Shown here: positions 52,208-61,368 of the stretch, one piece after another
Layout of the letters: each line of letters opens with the position of its first letter
Position numbering within the stretch: position 1 is the first letter of the stretch
Assembly: GCF_018918185.1 (NCBI RefSeq)
Contig: NZ_JAHLPZ010000001.1
Location: 248,001-312,000, forward strand
Reading direction: 5' to 3'
Length of the DNA stretch: 64,000 nt
From: Eubacterium sp. MSJ-21
GTDB lineage: Bacteria; Bacillota; Clostridia; Lachnospirales; Lachnospiraceae
Program-made: the position numbers and the translations under genes
Notes under the pieces: generated by a model
Told to the model about the DNA's origin: nothing
Database searches by the model: none
Seen by the model: only the letters and a program-made list of their open reading frames with translations

Positions 52208-54684
52208 TGCTATTTCGAAAGATGCTGCGTGAGTTCAAAGCGAACTTTGGACCATTCTTTTCTGTGTTTTTGCTCGCAGCCATTGCCATGATGTTGTTCA
52301 TCACGATGGAGGGACATGTCGTATCTCAGAATGTGGCGCGAAGCAAATACCACGATGCATGTAACCTTTCCGATATCTGGATGTACGGAGAAGGCTTTAC
52401 AAGTGACGATCTGAAAGCGGTAAGAAATCTGGATTTTGTGGAGCAGGCACAGCTGCGGATGCAGGTGACAGCGAGTGCACCGAAGCAGGATGGCGCACAG
52501 GTCGATCTGTTCTTAATGAAAGAAAATGAAGTGAATACACCGTATCTGATCGAGGGCGAGGATTTTAACCCGGACGATACGGATGGTGTGTGGATTGCAA
52601 ATGCATTTGCCGAAAAACGGGATCTGCATGTCGGCGATGCATTTACGATCGAATATAATGGTGTGACATTTACGAAGACGATCCGTGGTCTGGTCGAGTC
52701 TGTGGAATATGAGTTCCGGCAGGCGGACGGCGATGCAGATACCTATCTGGAGAACATCACGATGGCATATATGTCGTACGATGCATTTCCGGTTCGGGAG
52801 TATGTGACGCACCTGATCAAACAGGAAAAGATTACGGCGGCAGATATCAAGAAGCACGCAGATACCTATCAGGCAGTGTTCGATAAGCTGGATGAATACG
52901 GTATGAGCGTGGATGATCTGTCGCAGGATATGCTTCTGACACTGGTCGAGAAGATGAGTGATGAGAAGCTTACGAAGATGATGCCGTACACACAGATGGT
53001 CATTAAGACGACCGACGGAAAGGCACTTGCACACGAGGACGAGATTGCCGATGCAATCAATCACAGATATTCAGCAATGATTGACCGCAAATCAGTACCG
53101 GGACTGGCAAGACTTGACAGTGAGCTTGACCAGCACCAGACATTTTCGTATTCTTTTATGATTATCTTCGTTGGTATTGCAATTCTTGTTATTGCAACGT
53201 CCATGAAGCGTATGGTTGACAAGCAGCGGACGGAGATCGGAACGATGAACGCCCTTGGTATGAAGAAAGGAAAGATTCTGTTCCATTATTTAAGCTTTAG
53301 CTTATTTATTTCCCTGTTTGGTGTGATTGCCGGAATCCTTCTGGGTGTATTCTGGTCATGTCCGTGGCTGATCAGCCTGTTTGCGGAATATTATATTGTA
53401 CCGGGGCTGCATTCGATCTTCCACCCGATCTATCTGGTTGTCGGAGTGGCAATCGTAGCCGCATGTGTGCTGGCAGATTTCTTAAGCTGCAAGAAGCTTC
53501 TGAAGATCCGTCCGGCAGAAGCACTTCGCCCGGCACCACCGAAGCAGGGCAAACGGTGCCTGTTCGAGAAGCTGCCGTTCTGGAACAAGCTTTCGTTCCA
53601 GGCACAGTACAATCTGCGCGATGTCTCACGTTCAAAGCTGCGTGCCTTCATGTCGATCATCGGAACTGCAGTTGGTATGCTTCTGATGTTATATGGTGTA
53701 GGCTGTAATGAGCTTGTGCCGCAGATGGAAGATATGATGTTTGGCAAATCAACCATATCTGAATATCAGGTGAAGCTTTCTGCCGACGCATCGCTCTCCG
53801 AGGTAAATGCGATGCAGGAGGAGCTTGGTGGAGAACTGGTGATGATCGACCAGATCGAAGTATCCAAGGTGCAGAATCCAACGACGGATGAGAAGAAGAA
53901 ACAGACGATCACCGTGATCGAGGGGAAAGGACTGTACAATATTCTCGACCTTGACAACCATATCACATCGATCAAGCCGGGTACTGTCAGTGTCAGCCGC
54001 AAGCTTTCTGAGATAATGAAGATTCATGTCGGCGACACGATTTACTGGCATCTGTACAGCAAAAATACATGGTATGAAGCAAAAGTTGGGGCGATCTATC
54101 GAAACTCTGATACACAGGGAATCGCGTTTTTGAAGGAAGATTTCGAGAAGACCGGAGCAGCCTATACACCGACACTGCTTATGACAGACAACAAGGATGC
54201 TGAGAGTAAGAAGACACTTTCTTATGTCAGCGGTGTGAACAGCCAGACCGAGATGAAGGAAGCATATGAGAAGGGCATGGAGGTTATGAGTATTATGATC
54301 TTCGCCATGATCCTGTTTTCTGCCGTGCTGGTCGTAACGGTATTGTATAATTCTGGTTCGCTCTCCTTTAACGAGCGCATCAAGGAGTTTGCGACATTGA
54401 AGGTGCTTGGCATGCAGTCCGCGAAGATACGAGGCATGCTTTCCAGACAGAATTTCTGGCTGTCGATCATCGGCATCCTGCTTGGCGCACCGCTCGGAAA
54501 TCTGACATTAAATGCGATGATGAACAGCAACGGGGAAAACTACGACTATATGCTGAAGGTTCCGGCGATGGATTATATTTTATCCGGTATCTTTGTGTTG
54601 ATCATCTCCGTTCTTGTCAGCTTCCTGTTCGCAAAGCGGATCAAGAAGCTTGACATGATCGAAGTATTGAAAGGGGTAGAGTAA
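52207..54684 (+). CDS. FtsX-like ABC transporter permease
   Basis: An 825-residue permease with duplicated FtsX units: N-terminal helix (about 15-35), a large extracytoplasmic domain, three helices (about 315-425), a second leading helix (about 490-510), a second extracytoplasmic domain, and three final helices (about 695-815). The end MIEVLKGVE is typical. It is a longer relative of the permease at 28930. It overlaps the ATPase gene by one base. The substrate is unknown; lantibiotic or cell-wall related export is a guess from family. Confidence 0.9.
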   Translation: MLFRKMLREFKANFGPFFSVFLLAAIAMMLFITMEGHVVSQNVARSKYHDACNLSDIWMYGEGFTSDDLKAVRNLDFVEQAQLRMQVTASAPKQDGAQVDLFLMKENEVNTPYLIEGEDFNPDDTDGVWIANAFAEKRDLHVGDAFTIEYNGVTFTKTIRGLVESVEYEFRQADGDADTYLENITMAYMSYDAFPVREYVTHLIKQEKITAADIKKHADTYQAVFDKLDEYGMSVDDLSQDMLLTLVEKMSDEKLTKMMPYTQMVIKTTDGKALAHEDEIADAINHRYSAMIDRKSVPGLARLDSELDQHQTFSYSFMIIFVGIAILVIATSMKRMVDKQRTEIGTMNALGMKKGKILFHYLSFSLFISLFGVIAGILLGVFWSCPWLISLFAEYYIVPGLHSIFHPIYLVVGVAIVAACVLADFLSCKKLLKIRPAEALRPAPPKQGKRCLFEKLPFWNKLSFQAQYNLRDVSRSKLRAFMSIIGTAVGMLLMLYGVGCNELVPQMEDMMFGKSTISEYQVKLSADASLSEVNAMQEELGGELVMIDQIEVSKVQNPTTDEKKKQTITVIEGKGLYNILDLDNHITSIKPGTVSVSRKLSEIMKIHVGDTIYWHLYSKNTWYEAKVGAIYRNSDTQGIAFLKEDFEKTGAAYTPTLLMTDNKDAESKKTLSYVSGVNSQTEMKEAYEKGMEVMSIMIFAMILFSAVLVVTVLYNSGSLSFNERIKEFATLKVLGMQSAKIRGMLSRQNFWLSIIGILLGAPLGNLTLNAMMNSNGENYDYMLKVPAMDYILSGIFVLIISVLVSFLFAKRIKKLDMIEVLKGVE

Positions 54685-54693
54685 TCCGGCAAT

Positions 54694-56265
54694 CTAACCT
54701 CTGCCGAAAATCGTATCCATATCCTGCTCCGGCGCCGTAAGTGGCTGGAGCTGGTAGGTATCAACTAAGAACTTGACAACGGTCTCGGACATGAATGCCG
54801 GGAGTGTCGGGCCAAGGTATATCTTTTTGACACCGAGGGAAAGCAGGGTGAGCAGGATGCAGACAGCCTTCTGTTCGTACCACGATAAGACGAGGGTAAG
54901 CGGAAGCTCGTTGATGCTGCACGAAAATGCATCTGCAAGTGCGAGGGCAACCTTGATGGCACTGTAAGAATCGTTGCATTGCCCCATGTCTAAGATACGT
55001 GGAATCCCGTCGATCTCCCCAAGGTCGATATCGTTAAAACGGTATTTACCGCAGGCGAGTGTCAGGACGAGGGAATCCATCGGTGTCTGCTTTACAAATT
55101 CCGTATAATAATTTCGTCCCGGATGGGCACCGTCACAGCCGCCGACAAGAAAGATGTGTTTGATTGCACCGCTCTTGATGGCGGCTATGATTTTGTCTGC
55201 GTGGGATAAAACTGCACCATGTGCAAAACCGGTCGTTACAATATGACCGCCGTTAATACCGCTCATGCTGTGGTCGTGCTCATAACCGCCTAAGCGTTTG
55301 GCATGTGCAATCAATTCGCTGAAATCCTTGTGTCTGTCTTTATCTCCGGTGATGTGCTTCATTCCGGCATAACCGACAACGGATGTCGTGTAAATGCGGT
55401 CAGCGTAGCTTGGACGCGGCGGCATCAGACAGTTTGTTGTGAAAAGCACAGGGGCAGGGATATTCTCGAATTCCGTCTGCTGACTCTGCCAGCTGGTTCC
55501 GAAATTCCCGGCAAGATGCTTATATTTCGCAAGCTCCGGATAGCCATGTGCCGGAAGCATCTCGCAGTGTGTGTAGACATTGACACCGGTTCCTTCTGTC
55601 TGTGCGAGCAGTTCTGCCATATCTTTTAGGTCATGACCGGACACGACGATAAATGGTCCCTTCCGGATGTCGGTGTGTACGCGTCGCGGTTCCGGAGTGC
55701 CGAAGGATTTTGTATTTGCCGTGTCAAGCAATTCCATACATTTGAAATTAACCTGCCCAAATTCCATGATCAGGGCAATCCATTCTTCCACAGTGTGTTC
55801 CCGATTGACCTCGCATAAGCCCTTGTAAAACCATCGGTTGACGTCCTCGTTCTCATAGCTTAAGTTGCGGGCGTGATGCGCGTAGGCGGACATACCCTTC
55901 AATCCGAAGAGCAGGGTGGAGCGAAGCGATACGATATCGTTTGCACCATCCCACAGAGAGATAACCGGAACAGGTGTGGAACCGATGCGTTCCCGCTCCG
56001 CAATGACACGATGGATAAAATCCCGGATTGCATCGTTATCAAAATTCACATTGGTCAAGGTTGTGAAAAGTCCGTCGATGATCAGACGGCAGGATTCGGA
56101 CGTGAAATTCTGCTCCTTCGTAGCTGCCTCAGCCAGCTGGATCAGCTCGCATACGAGCTCGTCTTGCAGATTAGAGGTTTCTGGCTGTTTGCCGCAGACA
56201 CCGGTTGTCACACAGGCTTTGTTGCCTGCGGTCTGCTGACATTGAAAACAAAACATTTCTGACAT
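54694..56265 (-). CDS. hcp: Hydroxylamine reductase / hybrid-cluster protein
   Basis: A 523-residue Hcp. The N-terminal cluster motif is CFQCQQTAGNKACVTTGVC (CX2CX8CX5C), and later parts carry the hybrid-cluster ligands, for example the HCEMLPAHGYPE, FTTNCLMPP, GGCDGAHPGR and LACGKYRF regions. Hcp reduces nitric oxide or hydroxylamine and protects anaerobes against nitrosative stress. It is convergent with the permease gene (9 bp apart) and divergent from the thrS leader. No hcr reductase gene is adjacent. Confidence 0.95.
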   Translation of the reverse strand: MSEMFCFQCQQTAGNKACVTTGVCGKQPETSNLQDELVCELIQLAEAATKEQNFTSESCRLIIDGLFTTLTNVNFDNDAIRDFIHRVIAERERIGSTPVPVISLWDGANDIVSLRSTLLFGLKGMSAYAHHARNLSYENEDVNRWFYKGLCEVNREHTVEEWIALIMEFGQVNFKCMELLDTANTKSFGTPEPRRVHTDIRKGPFIVVSGHDLKDMAELLAQTEGTGVNVYTHCEMLPAHGYPELAKYKHLAGNFGTSWQSQQTEFENIPAPVLFTTNCLMPPRPSYADRIYTTSVVGYAGMKHITGDKDRHKDFSELIAHAKRLGGYEHDHSMSGINGGHIVTTGFAHGAVLSHADKIIAAIKSGAIKHIFLVGGCDGAHPGRNYYTEFVKQTPMDSLVLTLACGKYRFNDIDLGEIDGIPRILDMGQCNDSYSAIKVALALADAFSCSINELPLTLVLSWYEQKAVCILLTLLSLGVKKIYLGPTLPAFMSETVVKFLVDTYQLQPLTAPEQDMDTIFGRG

Positions 56266-56337
56266 GATTGTACTCCTTTGAAAATAGATTCTTACGAAAG
56301 TATGAACCGGAGAATCTAAATTTATTCAAAAATCGGG

Positions 56338-56365
56338 TTGTCAAACAAAAATCCTGTGGTATAAT
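56338..56365 (+). promoter_or_regulatory. Promoter of the thrS T-box leader
   Basis: TTGTCA (56338-56343) and TATAAT (56360-56365), 16 bp apart, with a TG extension just before the -10 box. Transcription would begin at about 56372, at the T-box. Confidence 0.75.
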
Positions 56366-56371
56366 ACCCAT

Positions 56372-56630
56372 GTATATAGGAAAAAGCGTTGACGGAAAGA
56401 GTAGTGCATGGGCACCATCCAGAGAGAACGACATAAGCTGGAAGCCGTTTATGGAAGAAATGTATGAAAACCATTCCCGAGCTGTGCGTAGAAGAAAGTC
56501 AGACCAATGACTATCGAAGCGTCACCGTAAGGCATGCGTTAAAGCCAAATGAAGTGAAACACTAAGGTGGAACCGTGTGAAAGCACCCTTAGATACAAGG
56601 TTAAGGCATTGTATCTCAAGGTGTTTTTTT
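56372..56630 (+). promoter_or_regulatory. T-box riboswitch for thrS
   Basis: The leader shows a stem I pattern (GACGGAAAGAGTAGT, AGAGAG loop, GCTGGAAG), the T-box sequence AAGGTGGAACCGTG (56564-56577) and a terminator (56584-56630: CACC...GGTG with inner AGATACAA/TTGTATCT, then T7). The likely specifier is ACC at 56470-56472 (context GAAAACCATTCCC), a threonine codon, in agreement with the downstream gene. Uncharged tRNA-Thr would favour the antiterminator. The terminator ends 338 nt before the thrS start; a repeat element fills that gap. Confidence 0.92.
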
Positions 56631-56666
56631 GTTGGTAATTTAATCATTAATCATTTGACAAACAAA

Positions 56667-56932
56667 ATTACAAATGTGCAAGCATATATTTCGGTAATCA
56701 TTCATGAAATATACAATATGTTTGAAATCTAGAAGTTCTTGATGTTCTGTAGAATATCAGTAATGTTTGAACACGATGTTCAAACAAGCCGCCACTGAGC
56801 CATGGATGGCGAATTGGCGGCGGTTACGTACGATATGAATAAGTGCATCAGAACATCTTAGAACTTCTTGGTTTCAATACATCGTATATGGAATGAATTA
56901 TTATCGAAATATATGGATGTAGAATGTGAATG
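56667..56932 (+). mobile_element. Dispersed inverted-repeat element, copy 3
   Basis: About 266 bp between the T-box terminator and thrS. Arms (about 56667-56750 and 56848-56932) are imperfect inverse copies, including CATATATTTCG and CGAAATATATGG at the outside and GAAGTTCTTGATGTTCTG and its inverse inside. Core 56762-56823 is as in copy 2. Transcripts that escape the T-box terminator must run through it to reach thrS. Confidence 0.8.
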
Positions 56933-56968
56933 TTTGGCAAATGATAGAAATAAAAAAGGAGAACGAAA

Positions 56969-58732
56969 ATGGTAAACTTCAAAGAAGACGAGCAGTTAAA
57001 AACATTGAACCACTCCTGTGCCCATCTGATGGCGCAGGCAATCAAGCACCTGTACCCACAGGCAAAGTTCTGGGTAGGACCGGTTGTTGCAGAAGGCTTC
57101 TACTATGACGTAGACCTTGGCGATGACGTAATCCGCGATGAGGATATCGCAGCCATCGAGAAGGAAATGAAGAAGGTTGCAAAGTCTGGCAAGAAGATCA
57201 TCCGCAAGGAGATTTCTAAGGAAGAGGCTCTGGAGATGTTCAAGGATGATGAGTACAAGCTGGATCTGATCTCCAATCTGGAAGACGGAACCATCTCCTG
57301 CTATGAGCAGGGCGACTTTACAGACCTCTGCCGTGGCCCTCATGTAGACAATGTAAAGCTCTGCCGTAACTTCAAGCTGCTCCGTCACTCAGGCGCTTAC
57401 TGGAAGGGCGACAGCAACAACAAGGTATTGCAGAGAATTTACGGTGTCTGCTTCCCAACAGCCGAAGAGCTGGAAGCACATTTGAAGCTTCTCGAAGAGG
57501 CAAAGGAGAGAGACCACAGAAAGATCGGTAAGGATATGCAGTTGTTCATGGTAGACGATCTCGTTGGACGTGGACTTCCAATGTTCCTTCCAAAGGGCTA
57601 TACGATCTGGCAGGAGCTGGAGAACTACATCAAGGAGAAGGAGCGTAAGCTTGGCTACCTGCATGTTATGACACCATGTGTTGGTACGGTAAATCTGTAC
57701 AAGACATCCGGTCACTGGGATCACTACAAGGAGAATATGTTCCCGGCTATGGACGTAGAGGGTGAGTCCTTCGTCCTTCGTCCGATGAACTGCCCACACC
57801 ACATGATGATTTATGCAAACCGTATGCATTCTTATAAAGATCTCCCGATCCGTATTGGTGAGATCGCACATGACTTCCGTTTCGAGGCAAGTGGTACTTT
57901 GAAGGGTATCGAGCGAGGCAGACATTTCTGTCAGAACGATGCGCATTTGTTCGTGACACCGGAGCAGATCGAGGATGAGTTCTCAAAGGTTGTAGACCTG
58001 ATCTTCAGCACATACAAGGATTTCGGTATCACAGATTATCGTTGCGTGCTGTCTCTGCGTGACCCGGAGAACAAGGTAAAATACCACGATGATGATGAGA
58101 TGTGGAACACAGCCGAGGATGCACTTCGTAAGGTATTGAATGACCTTGGCATCGAGTATACAGAGGAAATCGGTGAGGCAGCATTCTACGGACCAAAGCT
58201 TGATGTAAATGTAAAGCCGGCCGTCGGAAATGAATATACACTTTCTACCTGTCAGCTTGACTTCTGTCTGCCTGCGAGGTTCCAGCTTACTTATATTGAC
58301 AAAGATGGCGAGAAGAAGACACCGGTTGTATTGCACAGAGCAATCCTCGGTTCTCTGGATCGTTTCATGGCATACATTCTGGAGGAGACAAAGGGTAACC
58401 TTCCAACATGGTTAGCACCGGTTCAGGTAAAGGTTATGCCGGTTAAGACAGACAACGAAGAGTTGATGGCATATGCACACAAGGTTGTGGATGCGCTGGA
58501 TGCGAAGAATGTCCGTGTCGAGTTAGACGACAGAGCAGAGAAGCTTGGCTACCGTATGCGTGAAGGTCAGGTGGAGAAGGTTCCATATCTTCTGGTTCTT
58601 GGATTCAATGAGGTAGAGAATAACACGGTATCTTACAGACTGCATGGTCAGGCAGATACAACTGTTGTTGGTCTGGATGAATTTGTTACGAAGATTGAGG
58701 AAGAGATCAAGACAAAGGCGAAAAACAGATAA
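56969..58732 (+). CDS. thrS: Threonyl-tRNA synthetase lacking the TGS domain
   Basis: A 587-residue synthetase; bacterial ThrRS is usually about 640. The N-terminal TGS (N1) domain is absent and the protein starts with the N2 editing domain, with HSCAH (residues 15-19) and later GPHVDN. The class II catalytic core is intact (RPMNCPHHMMIYANR, RIGEIAHDFRFEASG, ERGRHFCQNDAHLF) with zinc ligand candidates Cys and His in these motifs, followed by the anticodon-binding domain. AAGGAG precedes the ATG. Controlled by the T-box upstream. Confidence 0.96.
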   Translation: MVNFKEDEQLKTLNHSCAHLMAQAIKHLYPQAKFWVGPVVAEGFYYDVDLGDDVIRDEDIAAIEKEMKKVAKSGKKIIRKEISKEEALEMFKDDEYKLDLISNLEDGTISCYEQGDFTDLCRGPHVDNVKLCRNFKLLRHSGAYWKGDSNNKVLQRIYGVCFPTAEELEAHLKLLEEAKERDHRKIGKDMQLFMVDDLVGRGLPMFLPKGYTIWQELENYIKEKERKLGYLHVMTPCVGTVNLYKTSGHWDHYKENMFPAMDVEGESFVLRPMNCPHHMMIYANRMHSYKDLPIRIGEIAHDFRFEASGTLKGIERGRHFCQNDAHLFVTPEQIEDEFSKVVDLIFSTYKDFGITDYRCVLSLRDPENKVKYHDDDEMWNTAEDALRKVLNDLGIEYTEEIGEAAFYGPKLDVNVKPAVGNEYTLSTCQLDFCLPARFQLTYIDKDGEKKTPVVLHRAILGSLDRFMAYILEETKGNLPTWLAPVQVKVMPVKTDNEELMAYAHKVVDALDAKNVRVELDDRAEKLGYRMREGQVEKVPYLLVLGFNEVENNTVSYRLHGQADTTVVGLDEFVTKIEEEIKTKAKNR

Positions 58733-58735
58733 TCA

Positions 58736-60169
58736 ATGAGGAAACATCGAGTGCTTAGAGTGATCGGTTGCGTCGTTGGCGCAATCGTGATCATTCTGCT
58801 ATATGAAATGATTGGAATATTTGCTGCATACAAGAAGCAGCCGGAGCTCTCGGAAGAGACGAAGCAGGACCTGCATCCCGAAGAAATCTATACAGATGCA
58901 ACAGTTGAAGAACGCGCCTGTATCATTGAAGAAAATGGAGATGCGTTATTGCAGCGTGTCCGCCTGATCGAACAGGCGAAGGAAGATATCGTCTTATCTA
59001 CGTTTGCATTTCACGATGATGACAGCGGACAGATTATGATGGGCGCTTTGCTTCGGGCAGCGGAGCGGAATGTGCACATCCGTATCTTAGTAGATGGATT
59101 CGAGAGCTGGACGGCGATGGAAGGAAATGCATATTTCTATGCGATGTCATCCCATCCGAATATCGAGATCAAGGTGTATAACCGCGCGAATCCGTTAAAA
59201 CCTTGGGATATGATGGGGCGGATGCATGACAAATATCTGATCGCAGATGGGAAAACATACATCCTTGGCGGACGAAACACGTACAATTATTTCCTTGGTG
59301 AATTTCCGGGACATAAGAATTACGACCGAGATGTGCTGGTCGTCTGTGAGAATCCGCAGGCAGATAGTTCCGTGAACCAGTTGCTTGCTTATTTTGAGAC
59401 GATCTGGAGTCAGAAGGATTGTAAATATTTCCATGACAAAGAGAAACTTGCCGACCGGAAATCCGTCAAGCAGGCGAAGGAAGATGTGCAGACGGCATTT
59501 GCCACTTATTACGATGCACAAAAAGATACAATCACAGACACGGACTTTGAGAAAGATACGGTTGTAACTGACAAGATCATGTTGATCTCGAATCCAATCC
59601 ATACCGGGGCGAAGGAGCCGACAGCATGGTATGAGATGGGCGTCCTGATGAAGCAGGCGAAGAAGCGTGTAAAGATACACACACCGTACATCATCTGCAA
59701 TGACATGATGTATGACACATGGTCGGATGTTGCCGCAAATGTACCGGAATTTACCGTTATGACAAACTCTGTCGCGAATAACGGCAACCCGTTTGGTGCC
59801 GCAGATTACCAGAAAAACCGGGACAGAATCAGTAGTACCGGCGTCACGATCTGGGAGTATGAAGGTGGATATTCGTATCATGGAAAGAGCATTCTGATTG
59901 ACGATGATATATCCATCATCGGTTCGTTCAATATGGATATGCGCAGTGTCTATTTGGACACAGAACTGATGCTCGTAATTCGAAGTAAGGAGATCAACGC
60001 CCAGTTGGAATCAGCCATGATGAAATATGAACAGGGCGCAAGACAGGTGCTTGCCGACGGGCAGTATGCGAATCCTTATCACGTGGAGCCAATCGCACTC
60101 ACACCGAAACGCCGTCGTAGAGTATTTGTTGTACGGTATCTGCTTGGATGGCTGCGGTTTTTGTTTTAG
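58736..60169 (+). CDS. Phospholipase D / cardiolipin synthase-like protein
   Basis: A 477-residue protein with one N-terminal membrane helix (about residues 8-28) and two HKD motifs: MHDKYLIADGKTYILGGRN (about residue 163) and YHGKSILIDDDISIIGSFN (about residue 381). Two intact motifs imply an active phosphatidyl-transfer or phosphodiesterase site facing outward. It is shorter and more divergent than ClsA. It starts 3 bp after the thrS stop with no good ribosome binding site other than inside thrS, so it depends on that transcript. Confidence 0.88.
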   Translation: MRKHRVLRVIGCVVGAIVIILLYEMIGIFAAYKKQPELSEETKQDLHPEEIYTDATVEERACIIEENGDALLQRVRLIEQAKEDIVLSTFAFHDDDSGQIMMGALLRAAERNVHIRILVDGFESWTAMEGNAYFYAMSSHPNIEIKVYNRANPLKPWDMMGRMHDKYLIADGKTYILGGRNTYNYFLGEFPGHKNYDRDVLVVCENPQADSSVNQLLAYFETIWSQKDCKYFHDKEKLADRKSVKQAKEDVQTAFATYYDAQKDTITDTDFEKDTVVTDKIMLISNPIHTGAKEPTAWYEMGVLMKQAKKRVKIHTPYIICNDMMYDTWSDVAANVPEFTVMTNSVANNGNPFGAADYQKNRDRISSTGVTIWEYEGGYSYHGKSILIDDDISIIGSFNMDMRSVYLDTELMLVIRSKEINAQLESAMMKYEQGARQVLADGQYANPYHVEPIALTPKRRRRVFVVRYLLGWLRFLF

Positions 60170-60197
60170 GGATATAATTAGATAAGATATAAAAAAG

Positions 60198-60233
60198 AAA
60201 GGTTTATCCGGGAAAAACGGATAGACCTTTTTT
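60198..60233 (+). terminator. Terminator after the phospholipase D-like gene
   Basis: AAAGGTTTATCCG (60198-60210) pairs with CGGATAGACCTTT (60218-60230) with one G-T pair, then more T. A second hairpin follows (about 60274-60308, GAGTTATA/TATAACTT with CTTTTT), perhaps a backup. Beyond these, 60234-60374 holds only the recombinase leader. Confidence 0.88.
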
Positions 60234-60353
60234 GCATGGTAAAGCACAAAAAACAACAAAAAAATGTAAAGTAAGGCGTGAGTTATAGAATATAACTTGC
60301 GTCTTTTTCCTTTATTCAAAGATTCCATGATATTCTAAAAATTCATTATTTAA

Positions 60354-60971
<618 letters not shown>

Positions 60972-60972
60972 A

Positions 60973-61000
60973 AGTGCCATAAAGTATACTTAATGGCACT
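60973..61000. repeat. 28-bp palindrome after the recombinase gene
   Basis: AGTGCCAT (60973-60980) and ATGGCACT (60993-61000) flank an inner AAGTATACTT; only two symmetric positions break the palindrome. It may be a recombinase site or operator. A following A-rich run makes it a poor plus-strand terminator. Confidence 0.6.
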
Positions 61001-61087
61001 AAAAATTACAATTGTATTCTAGCATATGCATCTATATTTATCAACATAATTAGGCAATTTATGACAAGAATTTGATAAATCAAAATG

Positions 61088-61139
61088 CATAATGTATCAA
61101 TTTTTCCAGATTCAAAAATACCAAAAAGTATACATTATG
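61088..61139. promoter_or_regulatory. Inverted repeat before the ribbon-helix-helix gene
   Basis: CATAATGTAT (61088-61097) and ATACATTATG (61130-61139) are exact inverse copies 32 bp apart. The right copy is preceded by AAAAAGT, forming AAGTATAC as in the palindrome at 60973. It lies 18 bp before the start of a small DNA-binding protein, suggesting autoregulation. Confidence 0.5.
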
Positions 61140-61156
61140 AAAAAAGGGTGATGAAC

Positions 61157-61351
61157 ATGGCGGAAAATGTTTTAAGAATCGAGGCGAAAAGATATAGAGA
61201 GGACTCGGTCGTGATGTCTGCGAGAATCCCGAAGGATATGTTACAGGATATTGATTTTGTAGCAAAGGAGTCCGGCAGAACACGAAATGAGATTGTAACT
61301 ATGTTTTTAGACTTCGCATTAAAAAATACGGAGATTATAGATAAACAATAA
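61157..61351 (+). CDS. Small ribbon-helix-helix protein, 64 residues
   Basis: A 64-residue protein with the pattern SVVMSARIPKDMLQDIDFVA, then ESGRTRNEIVTMFLDFAL, matching CopG/MetJ-type ribbon-helix-helix DNA-binding domains. ATG 61157 or 61151 may be used; AGGGTGATG lies before it. It is 17 bp upstream of the SPFH/zinc-ribbon gene and is probably co-transcribed, likely acting as the local repressor. Confidence 0.75.
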   Translation: MAENVLRIEAKRYREDSVVMSARIPKDMLQDIDFVAKESGRTRNEIVTMFLDFALKNTEIIDKQ

Positions 61352-61368
61352 AGGGGAGGTAATTTATT

